A DNA stretch of 5,541 nt from CALXOD01 sp964402715 (GCA_964402715.1 CAYODJ010000048.1:1-5541); one strand, 5' to 3'; counted from the first letter of the stretch, positions 1 to 5,541 are shown. The notes: generated by a model from the letters alone, not told the origin. Translations and numbers: made by a program.

Positions 1-3000
1 CGGAATCGGCGCGTCGGCCGCGAGCATCGCATTCTCCTGATAGCGGGAATGCTCCAGGGTTTCCAGCTGCCTCACATGGTTCGCCGCCGCGTCCGATTTG
101 TCCGACCTTCCGACGTCCGTCACCGGCACTCCGAGCTTCTCCAGTTCCCGCCGCAGACTCGGCGTGACGACATTGGCCGGAATCGTCACATTCTCTCCCT
201 GCAGCAGCTCCTTGATTTTCCGTGCCACCTCGCCGTCGGGGACGATGCGCACCGGCTTCGCCCATCGTGAAAGAATAACCTGCCGTTTCTTTCCCTTCGA
301 CAATTTCCCCGACACCGCCCCGGCGTGCCAGTCCGTCACCCCCACCGCGTTCTTCGCGTGTTCGGCTCTGTATCCGCTGGTGAGTTCGCTTTTCGGGATA
401 TGCACTTCAAGCGTCACCAGTCCCGGCCGTCTGTAGGCGGAGGAAAACTGATCGTTCAGCGGCGACAGAGACGAATGAATGTACGGATTGTAGGCGGCTG
501 TGACCGAAGAACCGTTCCCCTTGTCGAGGACGAACACCGGCCTGCCGTTCCGCATCTTGATCAAGTCCGGACGCTCCTCCGCCCGCTCCCACTTGCCCAG
601 CTCGATGGGCGTCCGCCATTCGCCGTCCACCCTGCCGGACATCGGCGGATACAGTTTTCCGTCCGGTCCGATCTGAGCAGCCCGGTAGGCGACGATGTAA
701 TCCTCGCTCTCCAGACGGGCGATCTCGGCTTCGTCGGTCACGACGGAAAACCGCACATTCTCTCCGACAGCCGACTCGGCGTCCTCGTCGAAGGCGTATC
801 TGAATGATCCCGCATTCCCGTCGTTTGACTTCCCGTCGGACGGTGATTCGGAAAAATTTCGCGAAAAATCTTTCAAAGAGGGTTTGACAGTTTTGGATTC
901 CGGCGTCACATTACTGATGTCAGCAGAAGAGTAGGGAGCGTCCCCGTTTGATTCTTCGCGAGACGCGGTGGAGGATGACGAAGTATCCGCACTTGCGTAA
1001 GCCGGCGATGAGGGAACTTCCCCCGTTGATTCGCTGTTCTGCTTTGCAGGAGGATGGGTGTTGTCCTCCCGCGATCTTTCCCAGATTACCGTGAATCCCC
1101 ACCGCCGCGACGCGTAATAGTCCGCGAACTGGGAGATCATTCCGTAATCAAACAGCTCTGTGCCGTCCACCGCGCCGTTCTGCGACACCACCACCACATG
1201 AATCGCGCCCTCTTCGTAGGTCCGTACATAGACATGGTTTTTCGATACGGGATCCTGGATTTTCGCCTGCGCTTTCGTCAGGGTTTCGGCGATTCGCGGC
1301 AGCCAGGCGATTTTGTTTTTAGAATCCAGCAGAGTCCGCTGCCCGGTCTTCCGGTCTTTTCCGGCAATCAGATGCCGCAATCTGTTTTCAAGTGAACCTT
1401 TCTCCGGATTCTTAATCAATACGGTTTTCCCGTCGGCGGCCGTGACGCTGTCCGGCAGCGCCTCGAAAACCGGCGTCAGCGCGGTCACCGCTTCGTCAAT
1501 GGAGGAGAAGAACCGCATTTTCAGCAACGGCGTTTCTCCCTTCTCACTGGGCAGCGCGTCCCTGATCACCGAGAACTTGTCTCCGACGGTGAACCGCGAC
1601 TCTCCGTCCGCCGGCGCGGAGCTCCGTTCCGGCCGTTCCGCTCCGCGTCTTCTCACGGCGCGGGCCGACCGCGACAGAATCGACAGGATGTCGTCGTCCG
1701 AGAGGCGGTGCACCATGTATCCGTGCCGCATCAGCCAGATGCGGATGCGGGTCAGCAGATCCTTCAGCCAGCCGGGCCGCGCCGGACGGAAGCCGGTGTC
1801 GGACATCCACTGACGGACCATGTCCCGCTTCACCGAAAGATCGTGAGTGTCGAATCCGTGCGCGCGTCCCCAAGCGTCGATCTCGGCGCGGTTGTCGGCG
1901 TAGATTTCCTCCGTCGTCACGCCGCCGGTCTCCTGAAGCCGTGCGAGGAACTCCTCGGCGGCCTCGCGCTTTTCCTGCTCGGTCAGTTCCTCGTACCGGA
2001 CGTTGCCGTCCTCGTCCAGCAGCGCCTCGCCCTGCTCGTCGCGCATCTCGCGCCGCAGACGGTATTTGTCGAGGATCTGCGCCATGAGTTCAGAGTTCTG
2101 CTGCGCCTGCCATACCGCGTCGAAGAGCTGATTCGCGGCCTTCTCCCCGAAGGCGACGCGGATGCCCTCGTGAAGCGCGGCCTCGTGCGCGAGCAGAAAG
2201 CGCACGTCGCCCGGTCTCGTGTTCCTGGTGTTGACGATGATCCGTCCGTCGTGCCAGAGCGCGCGCACCGTCGCCGCCGCGTAGATGTAGGCGTCCTCCT
2301 CGGACATGTGGTACTGGCGCATGATCCGCGCCGTTATCGCCGCGATCTCCTCCCGGGTCCACGTCTCCGTCGTGCCGACGTCGACGTTCAGCCCCTCCCG
2401 CTGCCGCAGCACCTCCGCCTCCGTGTCGGCCGGACTGTGCGGCAGTTTCGACCGCAGCTGCTCCGCGCGGGCGGCGGCGGCGGCGGCGATCTCCACGTCC
2501 GGCGCGGCGTCCTCCTCCGCGGCCGGCGCGATCTCCGTCCCGGTCTCCGTCTCCGGACTTCCGGCGGAAGTCCGCCGCTCCCCGTCCGTCCCGTCCGGAG
2601 GAACGGCGTTCTCTTCCGCAGTCCGCTCCGTCTCTCCGGGAGCCGCCGGAGCGGCGTCCGCCGCGTNNNNNNNNNNNNNNNNNNNNNNNNNNNNNNNNNN
2701 NNNNNNNNNNNNNNNNNNNNNNNNNNNNNNNNNNNNNNNNNNNNNNNNNNNNNNNNNNNNNNNNNNTTCGGCGGGCGCGTTTTCGGAGAGCACCCGCGCC
2801 GTGTGAGCCATCTCGTCCGCCGCCAGTCTCTGCACCGCCGCCAGCAGCTGCGCCGGACTGCCGGACTCGACGGCGGCCGTCAGTCCGTCGTACTCCGCCG
2901 CCTCCGGCCCGGTCAGCTCTCCCTTCTCCCGCAGTTCCGCCAGTCGGCTTTCCACCGCGCCGTACATCCGTTCGGCGTCCCGCTGGAACTCGTGCACCGT

Positions 3001-4902
3001 GCGCCGCTGCGGAACGGCGCCGATCATGCCGCCGGCTCCGGCGGTGAAGAAGCTCGTCAGCAGCATCTCCGGCAGCCCCCTGTTGAAGTAGTCCGCGAAC
3101 TCCTTCGCGTTCATCTCCGGAAGCTTCTTCCCCTGCGGCGTGCCGAATCCCTGCGCGGCGTCGTCGATCTTCTCGGCGGTGAAAGTCACGAACTCCCCGA
3201 AAGTGTCGGACGCGCCGCTTTTGACGAACTCCGCGCCGTAGGCGGCGGCCTCGCGGAGGAAGCCGTCGCGCGTCCTCCTCAGCGGTCCTCGTGAAATCCT
3301 GTTGAGAATCGGTCCCCATCCGAAGAGATACTCGGGCACGGTCTCGTAGACGGCGTGCCTCCGCGCGTAGGCGTCGGCCTCCTCCGCCGAGATTCTCTCT
3401 CCGGCGGCGCTTCTGTTGTCGATGTAGTCGGTGACGCCTTCGCCCTTCATCGCGGCGTAGAACGCGCCGGCGTTGGCCGCCTGCCTCGCCGTCTCCGCCG
3501 CCGCCGCTCCGAGGGTTTTCATGCCGGTTATCCTCGCCGCCGTTCCGGTTCCTCCGAACATCATGTGGTTCAGCGTCATCGGCAGTATCGATTCGACCGT
3601 CTGATCGTAGCACAGCGCCAGGAACTTGCCGAACGTCCTCGCCGCGTCGCCCCGCTTCGCGAAGTCCGTCAGCGTCTCGGAGTCGTAGTCGCCGGGATGA
3701 TAGAGCGCCTTGTTCGCCTCCAGCTTCTCGCGGAAGGCGTCCTTCAGCGCCTGTATGCGGGCGATGTATTCCCCCTCCGTGTCGTTGCGCACGGCGATCT
3801 TCCGCCGCTCCAGATCGGCTTTCCTCGCGGCGTTTCTCGCCGCCTTCTCCGCCGCCGCGGCGGCCTTGCCGGCGGCCTCGTCGCCGTGTTCCTCCCGGTA
3901 GCGTCTGACGACCTCCGCCCGGAACGCCGCCTCGGCGTCCGACACGGTCCGGGCGTCCGCCGGCACGTAGCCGTACTTGTCCGGATTCGCCCGCAGCTCC
4001 CGCATGTACGCCTCGTCCGCCGAGCGTCTCGCGTGTTCGTCGTCGAAGTCCGGCGCGTACGGACGCGGGGGAAGCTCGTACACGCCGAGCGCGTTCGGTC
4101 TCGGCGGCGGCCGCAGCAGTCCGTCCGTCACGACGTCCGGCTTCTTTTCAATGCCGTACGCGCGCCGGAAGGCGTTCTCCCTGTCGCGGGCCGTCCGTTC
4201 GTTCAGAAGCCCGATCCCGCGCTCCTGTTTCCGCGCGTCGTCCGCGGCGTATTTCCGGCCGGCGCCGGTCGCCGTCCAGTGCAGGGCGGTCGCCTCCTCG
4301 GCCGCGAAGGCCAGAGCCCCCCATATCGCGTTCGCTCCCATGCCCGCCGCCGCGCCGGACATGGTTCTCCAGAAGGACGTCGACCGCGCCCTGCCGCCGT
4401 ATTCGTTCATCGCGCGCCGGTACGCCTCCAGCGTCTCCGGCGACCTGCCGGCCAGCATCGACTCGCGCACCGCGTTCCATGCGTCGGAGACCGACCTCCG
4501 GCCGCCGCTGTACTTCTCCAGCAGCGAGTCAAGATTGCCGTGAGTGAACCGGATGTCGGAGTCCGTCGCCTGCGCGAAATAGGCCGCCAGCGCCCACCGC
4601 CGCCGCTCCTCGTCCGGATTGCCGCTCTGCGACGTGCGGAGCCGCATCCCCTCGCGGATTTCCGGATCGGGTATGAACGACAGCGGATCGTCGGAGACGA
4701 ACGCCTCGGTCAGCCCTTTCCGTCCCGGCCGCGCCTGCAGCGGACTCGGCTTCGCGTATTCCTCCCACGGCCCGCGCTCCGGCTCCGCCGCCGCGGATTT
4801 CTCCGGCGGCGTGTACAGCTCCCACGGCCCGCGCCCGTCCTCCGGCTCCCGCCGCGGAACGCCGCCGGCCGGCGGCGCGGCCTCCTTGAAATCCGCCGTC
4901 AT
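1..4902 (-). CDS. Giant multi-domain polyvalent phage/mobile-element protein (3' end off window; interrupted by N gap)
   Basis: One frame runs from ATG at 4902 to base 1 with no stop: 1634 codons, 34 of them spanning or touching the N gap, C-terminus outside the window. The ATG is preferred because it has GGAGG 6 nt upstream and overlaps the preceding stop as ATGA. Modules in order: two RGPWExY motifs (24-30, 43-49); helical region with Gly/Ala hydrophobic segments (about 181-201, 610-631) and an Ala/Lys/Glu/Arg-rich helix (about 316-394); low-complexity linker (about 705-815); zincin-like metallopeptidase (about 838-1092, H906 E907 H911); candidate BECR nuclease (about 1135-1276); Ser-rich linker; and a C-terminal conserved-looking domain (about 1382-1602). 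Known: phage and conjugative-element polyvalent proteins string such effector domains together and are thought to be delivered with DNA. Inferred: a virion or co-injected protein. The frame is nominally the same on both sides of the gap, but if the true gap length is not 1 mod 3 these could be two genes or a broken one. No signal peptide is visible. Confidence 0.88.
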   Translation of the reverse strand, partial: MTADFKEAAPPAGGVPRREPEDGRGPWELYTPPEKSAAAEPERGPWEEYAKPSPLQARPGRKGLTEAFVSDDPLSFIPDPEIREGMRLRTSQSGNPDEERRRWALAAYFAQATDSDIRFTHGNLDSLLEKYSGGRRSVSDAWNAVRESMLAGRSPETLEAYRRAMNEYGGRARSTSFWRTMSGAAAGMGANAIWGALAFAAEEATALHWTATGAGRKYAADDARKQERGIGLLNERTARDRENAFRRAYGIEKKPDVVTDGLLRPPPRPNALGVYELPPRPYAPDFDDEHARRSADEAYMRELRANPDKYGYVPADARTVSDAEAAFRAEVVRRYREEHGDEAAGKAAAAAEKAARNAARKADLERRKIAVRNDTEGEYIARIQALKDAFREKLEANKALYHPGDYDSETLTDFAKRGDAARTFGKFLALCYDQTVESILPMTLNHMMFGGTGTAARITGMKTLGAAAAETARQAANAGAFYAAMKGEGVTDYIDNRSAAGERISAEEADAYARRHAVYETVPEYLFGWGPILNRISRGPLRRTRDGFLREAAAYGAEFVKSGASDTFGEFVTFTAEKIDDAAQGFGTPQGKKLPEMNAKEFADYFNRGLPEMLLTSFFTAGAGGMIGAVPQRRTVHEFQRDAERMYGAVESRLAELREKGELTGPEAAEYDGLTAAVESGSPAQLLAAVQRLAADEMAHTARVLSENAPAEXXXXXXXXXXXXXXXXXXXXXXXXXXXXXXXXXXAADAAPAAPGETERTAEENAVPPDGTDGERRTSAGSPETETGTEIAPAAEEDAAPDVEIAAAAAARAEQLRSKLPHSPADTEAEVLRQREGLNVDVGTTETWTREEIAAITARIMRQYHMSEEDAYIYAAATVRALWHDGRIIVNTRNTRPGDVRFLLAHEAALHEGIRVAFGEKAANQLFDAVWQAQQNSELMAQILDKYRLRREMRDEQGEALLDEDGNVRYEELTEQEKREAAEEFLARLQETGGVTTEEIYADNRAEIDAWGRAHGFDTHDLSVKRDMVRQWMSDTGFRPARPGWLKDLLTRIRIWLMRHGYMVHRLSDDDILSILSRSARAVRRRGAERPERSSAPADGESRFTVGDKFSVIRDALPSEKGETPLLKMRFFSSIDEAVTALTPVFEALPDSVTAADGKTVLIKNPEKGSLENRLRHLIAGKDRKTGQRTLLDSKNKIAWLPRIAETLTKAQAKIQDPVSKNHVYVRTYEEGAIHVVVVSQNGAVDGTELFDYGMISQFADYYASRRWGFTVIWERSREDNTHPPAKQNSESTGEVPSSPAYASADTSSSSTASREESNGDAPYSSADISNVTPESKTVKPSLKDFSRNFSESPSDGKSNDGNAGSFRYAFDEDAESAVGENVRFSVVTDEAEIARLESEDYIVAYRAAQIGPDGKLYPPMSGRVDGEWRTPIELGKWERAEERPDLIKMRNGRPVFVLDKGNGSSVTAAYNPYIHSSLSPLNDQFSSAYRRPGLVTLEVHIPKSELTSGYRAEHAKNAVGVTDWHAGAVSGKLSKGKKRQVILSRWAKPVRIVPDGEVARKIKELLQGENVTIPANVVTPSLRRELEKLGVPVTDVGRSDKSDAAANHVRQLETLEHSRYQENAMLAADAPIP
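97..759 (-). other. Conserved-looking C-terminal effector domain of unknown function (possible ADP-ribosyltransferase-like fold)
   Basis: Residues about 1382-1602. Dense motifs suggest strong constraint: VAYRAAQ (1404-1410), DGKLYPPM (1414-1421), AAYNPYIHSS (1469-1478), SPLNDQFSSAY (1480-1490), LVTLEVHIPKSELTSGY (1495-1511), DWHAG (1524-1528), VILSRWAKPVRIV (1542-1554), EVA (1558-1560) and NVVTPSLRRELEKLGV (1577-1592). From memory, almost the same series (YNPYIHxS...LNDQFSSAY...SELTSGY...SRxxKPVRIVP) recurs at the C-terminus of large mobile-element proteins in gut bacteria, with no assigned activity that I know. An Arg on a first strand, a Ser-rich stretch and a Glu-bearing strand in that order could be an R-S-E ART arrangement, but this is speculative. 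About 30 more residues continue to the window edge. Confidence 0.6.
760..1074 (-). other. Ser-rich, lower-GC linker between the nuclease-like and C-terminal modules
   Basis: Residues about 1277-1381 are rich in Ser, Asn, Asp, Glu and Pro (TSSSSTAS, NTHPPAKQNSESTGE, SESPSDGKSNDGNAGS) with few hydrophobics, so it is probably a flexible tether. By hand count the 60 bases at 841-900 are about 38% GC, far below the roughly 70-78% of the central part of the same gene. It ends at the junction motif NVRFSV (1382-1387). Confidence 0.75.
1075..1500 (-). other. Candidate BECR-fold nuclease module of the giant protein
   Basis: Residues about 1135-1276. Visible motifs in order are GKTVLIKNPEKGSLENRLRH (1158-1177), an AWLPRIAETL helix (1199-1208), IQDP (1215-1218), HVYVRTY (1223-1229), the strand HVVVVSQNG (1235-1243) and a C-terminal FTVIWERS. 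The pattern of a Lys/Asn-rich strand, a helix with a conserved Trp-Pro, a 'DP' turn, then two or three beta strands resembles, from memory, phage-associated Barnase-EndoU-ColicinE5/D-RelE-like (PBECR) domains found in polyvalent and minor head proteins. Candidate catalytic residues are H1177, K1159 and H1223 or H1235, but I cannot align them. If correct it would be a metal-independent RNase. The alternative is an unrelated alpha/beta accessory domain. Confidence 0.5.
1627..2391 (-). other. Zincin-like metallopeptidase module (MPTase-PolyVal type) of the giant protein
   Basis: Residues about 838-1092. The core is DGRIIVN followed by FLLAHEAALHEGIRVAFG, with H906, E907 and H911 forming HExxxH rather than the common HExxH, and G913 after it. 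Further on, AAEEFLA (981-987) could supply a third zinc ligand at E983 or E984. The module ends with WLMRHGY and SDDDILSILSRSAR (about 1056-1082). From memory, the metallopeptidase of phage polyvalent proteins has this same order: DG-rich strand, HExxxHxG, later EEylA-like helix, then WLR...sDaDI...ar. A protease acting on the polyprotein itself or on a host target is the expected role; the substrate is unknown. One feature weakens the case: an acidic E912 sits where I recall an aromatic or other residue before Gly. Confidence 0.72.
2470..2487 (-). repeat. (GGC)6 trinucleotide tract encoding poly-Ala
   Basis: Six tandem ggc triplets on the plus strand encode six alanines (806-811) on the minus strand, at the end of the low-complexity linker before the metallopeptidase module. 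Such a tract can change length by slippage, and length changes in multiples of three would be tolerated in a linker. Confidence 0.8.
2488..2789 (-). other. Low-complexity Ala/Pro/Glu/Thr linker of the giant protein
   Basis: Residues about 705-805, including the gap, are dominated by Ala, Pro, Glu, Thr, Gly and Asp (for example PGETERTAEEN, GSPETETGTE, AAEEDAAPD) with almost no aromatics. This is the composition of a disordered tether. It separates the helical N-terminal half from the enzymatic C-terminal half and is a natural module boundary. Confidence 0.8.
2667..2766. other. Assembly gap, exactly 100 N
   Basis: One hundred consecutive N, the usual placeholder for a scaffold gap of unknown size. 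It falls in an Ala/Pro/Glu-rich linker of the giant protein, between residue 712 (preceding motif SENAPAE) and residue 747 (following motif AADAAPAAPGE). The nominal frame is the same on both sides because the 100 N plus 2 bases of a split codon make 34 codons. The missing sequence is likely repetitive or very GC-rich. Confidence 0.95.
4762..4834 (-). repeat. Two copies of an RGPWExY-coding direct repeat
   Basis: A 16-nt sequence (ctcccacggcccgcgc on the plus strand) occurs identically at 4762-4777 and 4819-4834, 57 nt or 19 codons apart. In the giant protein it encodes the shared core of RGPWELY (24-30) and RGPWEEY (43-49), each after an EPE-type acidic/Pro stretch. From memory, PWxxY-type motifs repeat in the disordered N-termini of some phage virion proteins. 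A binding or packaging tag is possible but unproven. Confidence 0.75.
4899..4902 (-). other. ATGA stop/start overlap between the two genes
   Basis: ATG (4902-4900) of the giant gene overlaps TGA (4901-4899) of the upstream gene, so a ribosome ending on the first can restart on the second. This arrangement is common in phage and operon genes and supports co-transcription. Confidence 0.9.
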
Positions 4903-5541
4903 CTGCCGCCTCCGATCTTTTCCCAGCTGTTTCGGTCGGACGGATCGCCGCCCTTGAACCGCCATCCGTCCTTCTCGCTTCCGATTTTCAGCGACCCCGA
5001 TCTTGTCAGCTTCGGCGTCCGCAGGCTTCCCCAGTATTCCATCAGCTTGTCGCACTCGGCCTGGTTGGTGTCGGTCTGGAGCTTGTCCAGAAACGCGTCG
5101 ATGTCCCGCGCCGACGCGTCGGGATTCCTCCTCATGAACTCGTCGTAATGGATTTTCGCCATCTCGTAGTTGGAAGCCTTCAGAACCGCGTCGTCGTTGT
5201 AGACGTCCGTCAGGAACGAATACCAGCGTCCTCCGTATCCGGGATTGCGGCTGTAGAACCTGTCCGCCCGGTTTTCAAGATTCCGGGCTCCGTACTGGTA
5301 GTTCCAGCTCTTCTTGTAGCTTCCGTCCGGACTCTCGGCCGCCTTCACCGATTCGTTCAGCTGCGTCAGAAGTCTCTTCACGGTCCCGCCGTCGCCGGCG
5401 TACCGGGTCAGTATGTCGTTGCGCATGGCGGCGTACTCCACCTGCCGCCTGCCGGGATCCGCCGGAAACTCGTGCGACAGAATCCGGTACTCGTGCAGAT
5501 TCGCCTCGTCCCTGCGGAGCTGCCGTTCCTGCGCGGCGGCC
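4899..5541 (-). CDS. Unrecognised protein, probable phage structural/accessory gene (5' end off window)
   Basis: The frame is open from the window edge to TGA at 4901-4899, giving 213 residues. A GTG at 5441-5439 and an ATG at 5426-5424 are possible internal starts, but the 33 codons above the GTG are open and read as charged helical protein (AAAQERQLRRDEANLHEYR), so the true start is probably outside the window. Composition is typical of a soluble folded protein, with balanced charges and many aromatics (SWNYQY, GRWYSF, MEYWG). I see no membrane segment, signal peptide or catalytic motif. The C-terminus has a Gly/Trp-rich motif (GWRFKGGDPSDRNSWE, about residues 192-207) and ends in GGGR. The sequence encoding that end also contains the ribosome binding site for the next gene, which it overlaps by 4 nt, so the two are probably one operon and functionally linked. 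I do not recognise the family. A virion or chaperone-like partner of the giant downstream protein is a guess from position only. Confidence 0.85.
   Translation of the reverse strand, partial: AAAQERQLRRDEANLHEYRILSHEFPADPGRRQVEYAAMRNDILTRYAGDGGTVKRLLTQLNESVKAAESPDGSYKKSWNYQYGARNLENRADRFYSRNPGYGGRWYSFLTDVYNDDAVLKASNYEMAKIHYDEFMRRNPDASARDIDAFLDKLQTDTNQAECDKLMEYWGSLRTPKLTRSGSLKIGSEKDGWRFKGGDPSDRNSWEKIGGGR
4909..4913 (-). promoter_or_regulatory. Shine-Dalgarno GGAGG for the giant gene
   Basis: The minus strand reads GGAGG, then CGGCAG, then ATG at 4902. This is a consensus core with 6 nt spacing and fixes the start of the giant gene. It lies inside the last codons of the upstream gene, where it contributes to that protein's GGGR ending. 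With the ATGA overlap it points to translational coupling. Confidence 0.85.

Noticed and set aside
841..900. AT-rich dip considered as a promoter or intergenic region
   Set aside because: The giant frame stays open through it with linker-type protein sequence, and I found no convincing -35/-10 pair or start on either strand; it is better explained as linker coding.
98..1813. Several plus-strand frames of 100-170 codons (98-436, 325-807, 1054-1395, 1313-1813)
   Set aside because: All lie antisense to the C-terminal modules of the giant protein, lack good ribosome binding sites that I could see, and show no family-like motifs.
2470..2487. GGC tract considered as part of a regulatory hairpin or CRISPR-like repeat
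   Set aside because: It is a perfect codon repeat in frame inside a poly-Ala linker, with no spacer structure or arm pairing.
1708..3294. Plus-strand open frame of about 528 codons crossing the gap
   Set aside because: Arg-rich low-complexity translation, antisense to the metallopeptidase module, and it appears long partly because N codons hide stops.
2090..3613. Minus-strand open frame of about 507 codons in another frame
   Set aside because: The translation is almost only Arg, Gly, Ala and Asp, typical of an out-of-frame reading of GC-rich codons. The overlapping frame starting at 4902 has proper composition and recognisable motifs.
4148..4825. Minus-strand frames at 4148-4480 and 4529-4825
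   Set aside because: They overlap the giant gene in another frame and translate to Gly/Arg/Ala-rich sequence, so they are shadows.
3355..5148. Plus-strand open frame of about 597 codons
   Set aside because: Its product is extremely Arg/Pro/Leu-rich with no domain-like sequence, and it runs antisense to two frames with convincing protein composition, motifs, SD and ATGA coupling. Long antisense frames are expected at this GC content.
5424..5441. GTG at 5441 or ATG at 5426 as the true start of the upstream gene
   Set aside because: The frame continues open to the window edge with plausible helical protein sequence, and no good SD precedes either codon, so the start is more likely outside the window.

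Overview
The whole 5.5 kb window is coding on the minus strand, with no intergenic space and no RNA genes or promoters that I can support. It looks like late (virion or ejection-protein type) genes of a bacteriophage, prophage or similar mobile element in a GC-rich bacterium. The evidence is a giant multi-domain 'polyvalent' protein, tight gene packing and strongly coding but poorly characterised proteins. The host cannot be named from the sequence. A run of exactly 100 N at 2667-2766 marks this as a draft scaffold, probably metagenomic.

Layout in the direction of transcription (high to low coordinates): (1) 5541-4899 is the 3' part of an unrecognised gene, at least 213 residues, whose start lies outside the window. 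(2) Its TGA overlaps the ATG of the next gene as ATGA at 4902-4899, and a GGAGG Shine-Dalgarno sits 6 nt before that ATG. (3) From 4902 to base 1 one frame stays open for 1634 codons, 34 of them spanning or touching the N gap, and runs off the window without a stop. It dominates the window.

The giant protein reads as a mosaic. The N-terminus is a Pro/Glu-rich tail carrying two RGPWExY motifs (residues 24-49). Next come helical and Gly/Ala-rich hydrophobic segments (about 60-640) and a low-complexity Ala/Pro/Glu/Thr linker holding the assembly gap (about 705-815). A zincin-like metallopeptidase module follows (about 838-1092, HEAALHEG at 906-913), then a candidate BECR-fold nuclease module (about 1135-1276) and a Ser-rich linker of lower GC (about 1277-1381). 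The last module (about 1382-1602) has many distinctive motifs and no firm assignment; an ADP-ribosyltransferase-like fold is one speculative reading. This order matches the published concept of phage polyvalent proteins, in which several effector domains are delivered together into a host.

Inferred model: the two genes are translationally coupled and co-produced, and the giant protein may be packaged in the particle or moved with the DNA into the recipient, where its peptidase and effector domains act. Delivery and activity are inference; the frame, motifs and overlap are read directly. Residue numbers count from the ATG at 4902 and include the nominal 34 gap codons.
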